Positions 52,506-60,802 of a DNA stretch of 64,000 nt are shown here, piece by piece (within the stretch, counting starts at the first letter, position 1; each line of letters opens with the position of its first letter). The notes below the pieces were generated by a model. That model did no database searches, was not told where the DNA came from, and was given only the letters and a program-made list of their open reading frames with translations. This DNA is from Elioraea sp. (GTDB lineage: Bacteria > Pseudomonadota > Alphaproteobacteria > Acetobacterales > Acetobacteraceae). Both the position numbers and the translations under genes were made by a program. The stretch lies in the NCBI RefSeq assembly GCF_022842375.1, contig NZ_JALHPR010000012.1, forward strand, positions 1 to 64,000, given 5' to 3'.

Positions 52506-54062
52506 ATGACCAGCCCAGCCAGCAGGACAAGCCCAACCCTGGCGATACGCCTTCACGCGGACGATGGCGTTGTGATCGCGCGGACCGACCTCCTCGCCGG
52601 CACCTCGGTTCCCGGAGAGAACGTGGTGGCCGCCAGCCGCATTCCGCCTGGCCACAAGATCGCCACGCGCGCGCACGCCGCGGGCGAGCCGGTGCGGCGC
52701 TACGGCCAGATCATCGGCGTGGCGACCAGGGCGATCGCGCCCGGCGAGCACGTGCACAGCCACAATCTCGGCATGGGTGAGCATGGCAAGGACTACGCCT
52801 TCACGCAGGAGGCACGCCCGACAGCCTTCGCCGCCGCACCGGCGACCTTCCAGGGCATCCTCCGCGCCGATGGGCGCGTGGCGACGCGCAACTACATCGG
52901 CGTGCTGACGACGGTGAACTGTTCCGCCACCGTCGCGCAGTACGTGGCCGATGCGTTCCGCCGCAACCCCTTCACCGGGCATGACCCGCTTGCCGATTTC
53001 CCGAACGTCGATGGCGTTGTCGCGCTGACCCACAAGACCGGCTGCGGCATGAGCGATGATGAACCCTTGCGCATCCTCCGCCGCACGCTGGCGGGCTATG
53101 CCAAGCACCCGAACTTCGCCGCCATCATCGTGCTGGGCCTGGGTTGCGAGGTGAACCAGATCCCTGGCCTGATGGAGCAGGAGGGCCTCGACGGCAAGCC
53201 GCGCGTCCGCGCGATGACGATCCAGGCGACCGGCGGCACGCCGAAAACCGTGGCGAAAGCGGTCGAGTTCGTGCGCGAGATGCTGCCCGATGCGAATGCC
53301 GCCGGCGTGCGCACGACGGTCCCGGCAAGCCATCTCTGCATCGCGCTGCAATGCGGCGGGTCCGACGGCTATTCGGGCATCAGCGCCAACCCAGCCCTTG
53401 GGGCAGCGTCGGACCTCGTGGTGCGGAACGGCGGCACGGTGATCCTGTCGGAAACGCCAGAGACCTATGGCGCCGAACATCTCCTCACCCGCCGCGCGGT
53501 GACCGAGCCCGTGGGGCGCAAGCTCGTCTCGCTGATGGAATGGTGGGAGGAGTACACGCGGAGGAACGGCGGCGAGCTCGACGACAACCCCTCCCCCGGC
53601 AACAAGGCCGGCGGTCTGACCACCATCCTCGAGAAGTCTCTCGGCGCGATGGCCAAGGCGGGAACGACAAACCTCGTCGAGGTGTACCGCTACGCCGAGC
53701 CGGTGACGGCCAAGGGCTTCGTGTTCATGGACACGCCAGGCTACGACCCCGTCGCGGCGACCGGCCAAGTGGCGGGTGGTGCCAACCTCGTCTGCTTCAC
53801 CACGGGGCGCGGCAGCGTGTACGGCTGCAAGCCGTCGCCCTCGATCAAGCTCGCCACCAACACGCCGATGTTCCTCCGTATGGAGGATGACATGGACATC
53901 AACTGCGGCACGGTGATCGACGGCGACGAGACGGTCGCCGAGTGCGGCGAGCGCATCTTCCGCCACATGCTCGCGATCGCCTCAGGCGAGCAGACCAAGA
54001 GCGAGCAGTGGGGCTTCGGGGCCGAGGAGTTCGCGCCCTGGATGCAGGGTGCGACGATGTAA
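52506..54062 (+). CDS. UxaA family (altronate/galactarate dehydratase-like) hydro-lyase
   Basis: 518-aa enzyme with two parts. N-terminal SAF domain (about residues 1-100; VIARTDLLAGTSVPG, IPPGHKIATRAHAAGEPVRRYGQIIG). Large catalytic part with family motifs NYIGVLTTVNCSATVAQYVA, THKTGCGM, IIVLGLGCEVNQIPGLMEQ, LQCGGSDGYSGISANPALGAA, TGRGSVYGCKPSPSIKLATN and EDDMDINCGTVIDG. Known members dehydrate D-altronate or D-galactarate in an iron-dependent way; the real acid here is unknown. It is the second dehydratase in the cluster, unrelated to the enolase-superfamily one. ATG has an agggagc ribosome site. An upstream extension to 52407 runs through the gap and is rejected. Confidence 0.88.
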   Translation: MTSPASRTSPTLAIRLHADDGVVIARTDLLAGTSVPGENVVAASRIPPGHKIATRAHAAGEPVRRYGQIIGVATRAIAPGEHVHSHNLGMGEHGKDYAFTQEARPTAFAAAPATFQGILRADGRVATRNYIGVLTTVNCSATVAQYVADAFRRNPFTGHDPLADFPNVDGVVALTHKTGCGMSDDEPLRILRRTLAGYAKHPNFAAIIVLGLGCEVNQIPGLMEQEGLDGKPRVRAMTIQATGGTPKTVAKAVEFVREMLPDANAAGVRTTVPASHLCIALQCGGSDGYSGISANPALGAASDLVVRNGGTVILSETPETYGAEHLLTRRAVTEPVGRKLVSLMEWWEEYTRRNGGELDDNPSPGNKAGGLTTILEKSLGAMAKAGTTNLVEVYRYAEPVTAKGFVFMDTPGYDPVAATGQVAGGANLVCFTTGRGSVYGCKPSPSIKLATNTPMFLRMEDDMDINCGTVIDGDETVAECGERIFRHMLAIASGEQTKSEQWGFGAEEFAPWMQGATM

Positions 54063-54070
54063 TATCCGGA

Positions 54071-54093
54071 GCGCAAAGGCTCGACCTTTGCGC
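54071..54093 (+). terminator. Hairpin just after the UxaA-family gene
   Basis: 9-bp perfect arms gcgcaaagg / cctttgcgc around ctcga, 8 bp beyond the stop; no T-run. Confidence 0.5.
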
Positions 54094-54148
54094 GGAAGGC
54101 ATGCGCGCGGGGTTGGCGGGCGGCCGCGCGCGAAAGAACTGGCAAGCG

Positions 54149-54174
54149 GGGCGCCGGGGTGTTCCCCGGCGCCC
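54149..54174. terminator. GC-rich hairpin before the FAH-family gene end
   Basis: 11-bp perfect arms gggcgccgggg / ccccggcgccc around tgtt, 7 bp beyond the leftward stop at 54182; with the previous hairpin it separates the two convergent genes. Confidence 0.7.
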
Positions 54175-54181
54175 ACGCGTC

Positions 54182-55030
54182 TCAGCCGGCCTGGACCGTC
54201 TTCGCCACCTGCTCGCCCAATCCCTCGATCCACACGCGCATGGTCTGCCCGGCGCGGAGGAAGATCGGCTCTGGCTTCTTGCCCGCGCCCACACCGGGCG
54301 GCGTGCCGGTGGCGATGATGTCGCCCGGGTTCAGGCTGATGAAGTGCGAGACGTAGGAGACGAGCTTCGTCACCGGGAAGATCATCGTCCTGGTCGTGCC
54401 GTCCTGCATCGCCTGGCCATCGACATCGACGCCGAGGCGGAGGTTCTGCGGGTCGGCCACCTCGTCCTTCGTCACGAGCCAGGGGCCGACGGGGCCGAAC
54501 GTGTCATGCCCCTTGCCCTTGTCCCAGGTCAGGCCGCGCTCGAGCTGGAACTCGCGCTCGGACACATCATTCACCACGCAGTAGCCGGCGACATGCGCCA
54601 TCGCATCCGCCTCGCTCACGTATTTCGCGCGCGTGCCGATGACGATGCCGAGCTCGACCTCCCAATCGGTCTTCTTCGAGAATTTGGGGATCTCCACGTC
54701 ATCGTTCGGGCCCTGCAATGCCGACAGCGCCTTCACGAACACCACCGGCTCCTTCGGGAGCGCCATGCCGGCCTCGGCCGCATGGTCGGCGTAGTTCAGC
54801 CCGATGCAGATGAAGTTGCGCGTGCCGGTGAAGGGAACGCCAAGCCGTGGCGTGCCGGGCACCATGGGCAGCGCCTCGACATTCGCCGCCGCGAGCCGTG
54901 CGAGGCCCATCGGCGAGAGCAGGTCGGGCGTGATGTCGCCCACCACGCCGGAGAGGTCACGCAGGCCCCCCGTGGCATCGAGCATCCCCGGCTTCTCGAG
55001 CCCGACAGGCCCCCAGCGCAGAAGCTTCAT
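54182..55030 (-). CDS. Fumarylacetoacetate hydrolase family protein
   Basis: 282-aa FAH-fold enzyme. Starts MKLLRWGPVGLEKPGML and carries FICIGLNYADHAAEAGMALPKEPVVF (about residues 73-98), metal acidic ligands in KTDWEVELGIVIG and NDVSEREFQLERGLTWDKGKGHDTFGP, and the end SLNPGDIIATGTPPGVG. This subgroup contains 2,4-diketo-3-deoxy-L-rhamnonate/L-fuconate hydrolases as well as ureidoglycolate-lyase-like and decarboxylase enzymes. The neighbouring SDR and TRAP genes favour a sugar-acid diketo hydrolase, splitting the acid into pyruvate plus a 2- or 3-carbon product. The next gene upstream (the SDR) ends 28 bp before its start, so the two are co-transcribed. Confidence 0.88.
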   Translation of the reverse strand: MKLLRWGPVGLEKPGMLDATGGLRDLSGVVGDITPDLLSPMGLARLAAANVEALPMVPGTPRLGVPFTGTRNFICIGLNYADHAAEAGMALPKEPVVFVKALSALQGPNDDVEIPKFSKKTDWEVELGIVIGTRAKYVSEADAMAHVAGYCVVNDVSEREFQLERGLTWDKGKGHDTFGPVGPWLVTKDEVADPQNLRLGVDVDGQAMQDGTTRTMIFPVTKLVSYVSHFISLNPGDIIATGTPPGVGAGKKPEPIFLRAGQTMRVWIEGLGEQVAKTVQAG

Positions 55031-55058
55031 CGCGATCGTTCCTTCTTCGGACTGTTGG

Positions 55059-55814
55059 TCAAAGGGTCCAGCCGCCGTCGATCACGATCGACTGGCCGGT
55101 GACGAAGCCGCTCTCGTCGGAGCCGAGATAGACGGCGAGTGAAGCGATCTCCTCGGCCGTGCCGAGGCGGCCCATCGCCTGGCGGGCGATGAAGGCGGCG
55201 CGAGAGGCCTCGACGCTGCCGGCCTGCGCGGCGTTGGCAGCAATCCGGTCCTGCAGCGAGGGCGTCTCGACCGTGCCGGGGCAGATGGCGTTGGCGCGGA
55301 TGCGCTGCTTCACGTAGTCGGACGCGATGGACCGAACCATGCCGATCAGCGCGGCCTTGGTCACGCCATAGACAAAGCGGTTCGGCGCGCCCTTGATCGA
55401 TGAGGCAGCGGAGCTCATCACGATGATGCTGCCGCCGCGCCCCGCCTTGACCATCGCGGGCAGCAGCGCCTGCGTCATGCGGAACGCGCTCTTCACGTTC
55501 AGCGCGAAGGCGAAATCCCACTCCTCCTCGGTGCAGGTTTCGATCGTGTTCTGGTGCACGAAGCCCGCGCAGTTGAAGAGGATGTCGACGGCCCCGGCCG
55601 CTTCCGCCGCCGCCGCGATGGCGCGGGCGTCGAGAACGTCGAGCCGCGCGGTGGTGATGCCGGGAACGCCGGCAAGCTCGCCGAGGCGTGCCTCGTTCAC
55701 GTCCGTCGCCGTGACGGTCGCCCCCTCGGCGGCGAAGGCGAGCGCGGTGGCCCGTCCGATGCCCTGGGCCGCTGCCGTGACGAAGGCGCGCTTGCCCTGA
55801 AGCCGTCCTGCCAT
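55059..55814 (-). CDS. Short-chain dehydrogenase (probable 2-keto-3-deoxy sugar-acid dehydrogenase)
   Basis: 251-aa classical SDR. Cofactor motif VTAAAQGIGRATALAFAAEG (TxxxxGIG, about residues 14-21), acidic NAD selector in TATDVNEARL, structural NCAG in DILFNCAGFVHQNTI, catalytic Ser in IIVMSSAASSIKG, and Tyr-Lys in FVYGVTKAALIGMVRSIA. The stretch DYVKQRIRANAICPGTVETPSLQDRI is close to the DHRS6/2-keto-3-deoxy-L-fuconate dehydrogenase group. That supports oxidation of the keto-deoxy acid before hydrolysis by the FAH-fold enzyme. ATG at 55814 lies 5 bp after a gaggggaggg ribosome site. Confidence 0.85.
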   Translation of the reverse strand: MAGRLQGKRAFVTAAAQGIGRATALAFAAEGATVTATDVNEARLGELAGVPGITTARLDVLDARAIAAAAEAAGAVDILFNCAGFVHQNTIETCTEEEWDFAFALNVKSAFRMTQALLPAMVKAGRGGSIIVMSSAASSIKGAPNRFVYGVTKAALIGMVRSIASDYVKQRIRANAICPGTVETPSLQDRIAANAAQAGSVEASRAAFIARQAMGRLGTAEEIASLAVYLGSDESGFVTGQSIVIDGGWTL

Positions 55815-55881
55815 GCCATCCCTCCCCTCGTTGCGCCGCGCACCCTGCCGCGCGGCGGAACGCACGGCAAGAGGGGGCAGT

Positions 55882-56745
55882 TCAGTGCAACGGGGCGGTG
55901 CCGATCAGGCGCTGGCGCAGGCGCGACGACAGGAGGTCGATCGCAGCGACCGTCAGCAGGATCAGGATGATGATGAAGGCGACCTCGTCCCACGCCCTGA
56001 TACGGATGCGCTCGGCGACCTGCAGCCCGATGCCGCCAGCGCCGACGATGCCGAGGATCGCGGCCGAGCGCGTGTTGCTCTCGAAATAGTAGAGCGCCTG
56101 GGCAAGCATCACCGGCAGGACTTGCGGCAGGATGCCGAAGCGCATCACGAGAACACCGCGCGCGCCGGCCGAGGCAACACCCTCCGCCTGGCGCTTCTCG
56201 GCATTCTCGATCGCCTCGGCGTAGAGCTTGGCCAGAACCGCGATGTCGGCGGTGAAAATGGCCAGCACCCCCGCAAGCGGCCCAAGCCCCACCGCGCGGA
56301 CATAAACGAGCGCCCAGATCAGCTGGTCGACGCCACGGAACCCGTCGAACACACGGCGGAGGGAGAAGCGGAACAGCAGCGAGGTGGCGACATTCCGCGC
56401 GCCGAGGAAGCCCAGCGGCACGGCAACGATCGCTGCCATCACCGTGCCGAGGAAGGCCATGGCGACACTCTCGCTAAGGCCCCTCAGGATGTCGTCGAGA
56501 TGCTCGCCGGGCGATGGCGGCACCATCAGCCGCAGGATCGTCATCACCCCGGCGATGCCGTTCCAGATGCGCACCGGCGAGACGTCGAACCACCAGAGAA
56601 CGGTGCCGAGCCATGCGGCGAAGGCAAGCCAGCCGAGCCAGCGAAGCACACGCTGCGTTGGCGGGCTGCCGAAGGCAGCGGGAACCTTCGCGCGCGCCGC
56701 GGCGACCGCTGCGGCGTCGATCGTGGCCAGCCCCGGGCTCATCAC
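55882..56745 (-). CDS. phnE: Phosphonate ABC transporter permease, PhnE type (second copy)
   Basis: 287-aa inner-membrane permease. Motifs of PhnE: LWWFDVSPVRIWNGIAGVM, ESVAMAFLGTVMAAIVAVPLGFLGARNV, the EAA-type loop AEAIENAEKRQAEGVASAGARG, and IVGAGGIGLQVAERIRIRAWDEVAFII. It overlaps the other phnE by 4 bp, so two different PhnE subunits form the heterodimeric channel for phosphonate or phosphate-ester uptake. Last gene of the leftward phn block. Confidence 0.92.
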   Translation of the reverse strand: MMSPGLATIDAAAVAAARAKVPAAFGSPPTQRVLRWLGWLAFAAWLGTVLWWFDVSPVRIWNGIAGVMTILRLMVPPSPGEHLDDILRGLSESVAMAFLGTVMAAIVAVPLGFLGARNVATSLLFRFSLRRVFDGFRGVDQLIWALVYVRAVGLGPLAGVLAIFTADIAVLAKLYAEAIENAEKRQAEGVASAGARGVLVMRFGILPQVLPVMLAQALYYFESNTRSAAILGIVGAGGIGLQVAERIRIRAWDEVAFIIILILLTVAAIDLLSSRLRQRLIGTAPLH

Positions 56746-57629
56746 CGCGCCCCGATCACGCGGAACCGCAGCCGTTCCGAGACGAGATCAATCGCCGAGA
56801 CGGTGAGGATGATCAGTGCCACGATTGCCGAGACCTCCTCGTAGTAGTTGAACGAGATCACGGTGTAGAGCTCCTGGCCGATGCCGCCGGCGCCGACGAA
56901 GCCGATGACCGATGCGCCGCGGACATTGATCTCGAAGCGCAGCAACGCATAGCTGAGCATGTTCGGCAGCACCTGCGGCAGGATGGCGAAGCGCACCGCA
57001 TGCAGCCAGGTTCCGCCCGAGGCGCGCACGCCATCGACGGGCCGCCTGTCGGCATTCTCGACCGCTTCGGCGAACAGCTTGCCGAGAGCGCCCGTGGTAT
57101 GCAGCGCGATGGCAAGGATGCCGGCCAGCGGCCCGACGCCGAAGGCCCAGACGAGGATGAGCGCGTAGACGATGTCAGGCACGGTGCGGAACAGCTCGAG
57201 AAACCGCCGCACCAGGATAAAGGTGACGGGCGCGAGCGGCATCAGGTTGCGGCTCGCCGGAAAGCACAGCACGAGCGCCGCCGCACTGCCCATCAGCGTG
57301 GCGAGTGCGGCCATCTGGCTCGTCTCAAGCATGAGCAGCGCCCAGGCATCGAGCCGATACATCCAGAAGGCGAGGCTGCCCTCGACCTTCACGCCATAGA
57401 ACAGCGTCTCCCACCGCAGGGTCGGCAGGATCAGCCAGAAATACTCGCCGATGCGCGGCAGGCCGGCGGCGAGCGTCGCCGGCCTCACCTCGCTCACCAA
57501 CGCCGCAAGCAGAAGGCAGGCAAGCATGACCGCTGTGTAGAACAGCGTCGCCGTGCGCCGGGCGCGGCGCTGCCCCTCCCACGCAGCGAGCATGCGTGGG
57601 ATGGGTGACGCGAGGGTCGCGACCGTCAT
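56742..57629 (-). CDS. phnE: Phosphonate ABC transporter permease, PhnE type (first copy)
   Basis: 295-aa inner-membrane permease with the same layout: hydrophobic ATLFYTAVMLACLLLAAL, FLELFRTVPDIVYALILVWAFGVGPLAGILAI, the loop AEAVENADRRPVDGVRASGGT, and IGFVGAGGIGQELYTVISFNYYEEVSAIVAL. Start at MTVATLASPIP chosen from the intergenic position (25 bp after phnD) with a gagggcaggg run upstream. Overlaps the second phnE by 4 bp. Confidence 0.9.
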   Translation of the reverse strand: MTVATLASPIPRMLAAWEGQRRARRTATLFYTAVMLACLLLAALVSEVRPATLAAGLPRIGEYFWLILPTLRWETLFYGVKVEGSLAFWMYRLDAWALLMLETSQMAALATLMGSAAALVLCFPASRNLMPLAPVTFILVRRFLELFRTVPDIVYALILVWAFGVGPLAGILAIALHTTGALGKLFAEAVENADRRPVDGVRASGGTWLHAVRFAILPQVLPNMLSYALLRFEINVRGASVIGFVGAGGIGQELYTVISFNYYEEVSAIVALIILTVSAIDLVSERLRFRVIGAR

Positions 57630-57654
57630 GCCCGCCCTGCCCTCGTCCGTGTGT

Positions 57655-58602
57655 TCAGCGCGTGCGCCGCGCCGCCGCCTCTGCCTGACGCATCGCCACG
57701 AAGGGAGCGTACATCTCGTGGGTGGCAAGCTGATAGCCGCGCGGGTTGCCGCGCTCGATCTGGCGGAACACGGCGGCGTTCTCGGTCGGCAGCGCGAGCA
57801 GGAGGCGGCGGAAATCGTCGCGGAAACCCTGCGGAAGATCCTTCCGGATGCCGATCGGCCCGTTCACGATCTGGCGCGAGCGCCAGACGATGCGGATGTC
57901 GGACATGTTCAGCATGCCCTTCTCCACCATCGCGCGGAGGTTTCCGCGCGAGAAGCCCTGCGCCTCGTCACCGATGCCGCTCGTCCATGTCACGCCGGCG
58001 TCGAACTGCCGCTGCAGCACCGCAATCACCGCCTGCTCATGCCCGCCGCCGAAGCCGGTACGGCCGAAGAACTGCTCGGGCGGCTTGCCAGCCTCGCGCA
58101 GCTCTGCCCGCGGCACAAGGTAGCCGGAGGTGGAGTTCGGGTCGGCGTAGGCAAGGCTGCGGCCGCGCAGGTCGTCGATCGTGCGGAACGGGCTGTCGGC
58201 GCGCACATACATCACCGCGAAGTAGCCGATCGAGCCGTCCTGCTCCTGGGTCACGACCATCGGCTCGATGTTGCCGTTCGTGTCCATCCAGATGCCGGCA
58301 TAGCCCGAGGGGCCGAGGCTGGCGATCTCGAGCTGGCGTGCCGAGAAGCCCTGCATCACGCCGGCATAGTCGCCAGCGGCGAAGATGCGCGTCGGAACGC
58401 CGAAGCTGTCCTCGACGAGCTTGCGGAAGCCGTCAAAGCGGGCGATGCGGTCAGCCTCGTTCTCGCCGCCGAGCAGGCCGATGCGGATCTGAGGCACCTC
58501 GCGCGCCCAGGCCGGCGGGGTGCGCTGCGCCAACGCCGGCGCGGCGAGGCCTGCCACGGTGGCCAGCAGCGTTGACCCAAGAAGCGTGCGTCGGTTCAGC
58601 AT
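57655..58602 (-). CDS. phnD: Phosphonate ABC transporter substrate-binding protein
   Basis: 315-aa periplasmic receptor; signal peptide LGSTLLATVAGLAAPALA (cleavage about residue 26). PhnD features: IRIGLLGGENEADRIARFDGF, IASLGPSGYAGIWM, SLAYADPNSTSGYLVPRAEL (the serine-threonine phosphonate-binding loop), FGGGHEQAVIAVLQRQFDAGVTW. Ribosome site aggag before ATG. Separated from phnC by a 116-bp gap with a hairpin. Confidence 0.92.
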   Translation of the reverse strand: MLNRRTLLGSTLLATVAGLAAPALAQRTPPAWAREVPQIRIGLLGGENEADRIARFDGFRKLVEDSFGVPTRIFAAGDYAGVMQGFSARQLEIASLGPSGYAGIWMDTNGNIEPMVVTQEQDGSIGYFAVMYVRADSPFRTIDDLRGRSLAYADPNSTSGYLVPRAELREAGKPPEQFFGRTGFGGGHEQAVIAVLQRQFDAGVTWTSGIGDEAQGFSRGNLRAMVEKGMLNMSDIRIVWRSRQIVNGPIGIRKDLPQGFRDDFRRLLLALPTENAAVFRQIERGNPRGYQLATHEMYAPFVAMRQAEAAARRTR

Positions 58603-58654
58603 CGTCGCTCTCCTGCGATGATCGGTGAAAACGCGGGCTGTGCTGTAATGCCGG

Positions 58655-58684
58655 GCAGCGAAACCACATTGACGGTTTCGTTGC
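58655..58684 (-). other. Hairpin between phnC and phnD
   Basis: 11-bp arms gcagcgaaacc / ggtttcgttgc with one wobble pair, loop of 8. Sits just upstream of phnD on the minus strand; such stem-loops often protect or uncouple the binding-protein message, giving it more transcript than the ATPase. Confidence 0.55.
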
Positions 58685-58718
58685 TGACGCATGACATCGC
58701 GCTGGCAGGGCGGACAGC

Positions 58719-59531
58719 TCAGGCGATGGCGAGTGCCGGGTCGCGCAGCGTGCCGACGGAGGTGCTCGTCACCGCCTCTGCCTCGGCGAGTTCGTCCTCG
58801 GTCATGCCGTAGATCTCGCGCACCATGTGGGCCGTGAGCGCCGCCGGCGCGCCATCGAACACCACGCGACCCTTGGCCATGCCGACGATGCGGTCGCAAT
58901 AGGCGCGCGCCGTGTCGAGCGTGTGCAGGTTGCAGATGACGGTCAACCCGTCCTCGCGGTTGATGCGGCGCAGCGCATCCATCACCACCCGGCCGTTGCG
59001 CGGATCGAGGCTCGCGATCGGCTCGTCGGCCAGCAGGATGCGTGGTTCCTGCAAAAGCGCGCGCGCGATCGCCACGCGTTGCTGCTGCCCGCCGGACAGG
59101 GTGTCAGCACGCTGCAGCGCGGCCTCGGCCAGGTCGAACCGGTCGAGGGTGCGGATCGCCAGCGCACGCTCCTCGGCCGTGAACAGCTTCAACAGCGACG
59201 ACAGGGTGCCGCGATGGTTCAACCGGCCGACGAGAACGTTGGTCAGCACATCGAGGCGCTGCACAAGGTTGAACTGTTGGAAGATCATGGCAGCGCACGT
59301 GCGCCAGTCGCGCAACGCCTTGCCGCGCAGCGCGGTGACGTCGGTTCCCTCGAACATGATGCGGCCGCCGGAAGGCTCGGCGAGGCGGTTGATGAGCCGC
59401 AGCATGGTCGACTTGCCCGCACCGGAGCGGCCGATCACGCCAAGCATCTGGCCGTTGGACACCCTCAGTGTCACGTCATCGACAGCCGTGACGGCACCGA
59501 AACGCCGTGTGAGACCCTGGAGTTCGAGCAT
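58719..59531 (-). CDS. phnC: Phosphonate ABC transporter ATP-binding protein
   Basis: 270-aa cytosolic ATPase. Walker [18 protein letters not shown] (about residues 34-50), Q-loop [17 protein letters not shown], signature [16 protein letters not shown], Walker [18 protein letters not shown]-loop [15 protein letters not shown] (His in the PhnC form). Drives PhnE. Its promoter region holds the best Pho-box of the window, 48 to 76 bases upstream of the start. Confidence 0.93.
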   Translation of the reverse strand: MLELQGLTRRFGAVTAVDDVTLRVSNGQMLGVIGRSGAGKSTMLRLINRLAEPSGGRIMFEGTDVTALRGKALRDWRTCAAMIFQQFNLVQRLDVLTNVLVGRLNHRGTLSSLLKLFTAEERALAIRTLDRFDLAEAALQRADTLSGGQQQRVAIARALLQEPRILLADEPIASLDPRNGRVVMDALRRINREDGLTVICNLHTLDTARAYCDRIVGMAKGRVVFDGAPAALTAHMVREIYGMTEDELAEAEAVTSTSVGTLRDPALAIA

Positions 59532-59578
59532 GCCATCCCCATCCCTCGGTGCAGCGGGAATGCGATAGCCGAATGCGC

Positions 59579-59607
59579 GCGACGCTTGGGTGACGCTTCG
59601 GTGACAG
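59579..59607 (-). promoter_or_regulatory. Pho box in front of phnC
   Basis: On the minus strand: CTGTCAC-cgaa-GCGTCAC-ccaa-GCGTCGC, three 7-base half-sites with an exact 11-base period (consensus half-site CTGTCAY). The first half-site is perfect. A possible -10 (TATCGC) lies 11 bases past the third half-site, the usual PhoB geometry. Supports phosphate-starvation activation of phnCDEE. Confidence 0.7.
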
Positions 59608-59621
59608 AGAGGGACGCGGGG

Positions 59622-60791
59622 TCAGCGGAGCCGGGCGGCAGCCTCTGGTGCCAGGTGGGCGATGCGGCCGGCGGCAATGGTCGCGAGCACGCGCGGTGCG
59701 CCCGGAGCGTCGGTGTCGAGCAGCACGAGATCTGCACGCCTGCCCGGTGCGATCACGCCGCGATCGGCAAGCCCCGCGGCCCGAGCGGGGTTGGCGGAGA
59801 CGAGCGCCCAGGCCTCCGGCAAGGCGAGCGCCCCGCGGGCGACGAGCGCGAAGGCAGCGCGTGCCATGGCCGGATAGAAATAGTCGGACGCGAGGATGTT
59901 GCAGGCGCCTGCGCGCACCATCGCCTCGGCGCTGTGCCAGCCCATGTGGCTGCCGCCCCGCACGACGTTGGGGCAGCCCATGATGACCCCCTCGCCGGCC
60001 GCGCGCGCGTCAAGCCCCGTCTCGGCGTTCATCGGGAACTCGCAGATCGCGCAGCCGAGGGAGCGCCAGCGGCCCCGCACCTCCGGCGACGAGTCGTCAT
60101 GGCTCGCCATCGGCAGGCCTGCCGCGCGCGCCGCTGCCGCCGCATCCGCGACGAACGCCTCGACCTCATCGGCGCGCTCCAGCATCGCGCGCGCCTGGGC
60201 GAGGATCGCCGGCGCCTTCACATGCGCCCGATCGGCGTAGCGCGAGGCGCGCGCGGGGTCCTCGGCACGGCGGGCGATCTCGGCCGTATGGTCATTGAAG
60301 GCGAGCAGGTGGACGGAGCCATCCGCGATCGCCGCCTTGGCGTCGGGCCAATGGTCCATCGCGAAGGTCTCGAGGCGGAGATGGATGCGGTTGTCGGCGG
60401 CAAGCGTGCCGGCGAGCGCACGGCGTGCGGCAAGCAGCGCGCGGAACGTCTCGACGCTGCGAAGCCCAGGCTCCCAGGAGAGCGTGACGCCATGGAACGC
60501 CGTGGTGATGCCGTTGGCCAGGAGCTGCCTGTCAGTGTCGACCAGCGCAATCTCGGCGGTGAAGTCGACGCCGGGCCGCGGCTGGAGTTGCCGCTCGAAC
60601 GCATCGCCGTGGATGTCGACGAGGCCGGGGGCGAGCAGCAGCCCGCGCGCGTCGAGCCTCAGCGAATCGGCCGGGATGGGAGCACCGAGCGGGGCGAGCA
60701 CGCCCCCCTCCGCGAGCACCGACGCTTCCATGAGCCCGCCCTCGGCGAGCACCTCCGCGCCGACGACAGCGACCGGTCTTCCTTGCACCAT
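59622..60791 (-). CDS. phnM: RPnTP hydrolase (alpha-D-ribose 1-methylphosphonate 5-triphosphate diphosphatase)
   Basis: 389-aa amidohydrolase-superfamily enzyme of the C-P lyase pathway, which removes diphosphate from ribose 1-methylphosphonate 5-triphosphate. Metal-site motif GLVDIHGDAFERQLQPRPGVDF (about residues 56-77), ASHDDSSPE, GCAICEFPMNAETGLDARAAG, GGSHMGWHSAEAM, LASDYFYPAM, and the final RRADLVLLDTDAPGAP. It sits between phnF and phnC on the minus strand; 11 bp separate it from phnF, so they are co-transcribed. Confidence 0.92.
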   Translation of the reverse strand: MVQGRPVAVVGAEVLAEGGLMEASVLAEGGVLAPLGAPIPADSLRLDARGLLLAPGLVDIHGDAFERQLQPRPGVDFTAEIALVDTDRQLLANGITTAFHGVTLSWEPGLRSVETFRALLAARRALAGTLAADNRIHLRLETFAMDHWPDAKAAIADGSVHLLAFNDHTAEIARRAEDPARASRYADRAHVKAPAILAQARAMLERADEVEAFVADAAAAARAAGLPMASHDDSSPEVRGRWRSLGCAICEFPMNAETGLDARAAGEGVIMGCPNVVRGGSHMGWHSAEAMVRAGACNILASDYFYPAMARAAFALVARGALALPEAWALVSANPARAAGLADRGVIAPGRRADLVLLDTDAPGAPRVLATIAAGRIAHLAPEAAARLR

Positions 60792-60802
60792 CGGAATATC
60801 CC

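Noticed and set aside
51957-53966. A 669-codon minus-strand frame across the UxaA-family gene
   Set aside because: It is antisense to the UxaA-family catalytic motifs and enters the dctP gene out of frame.
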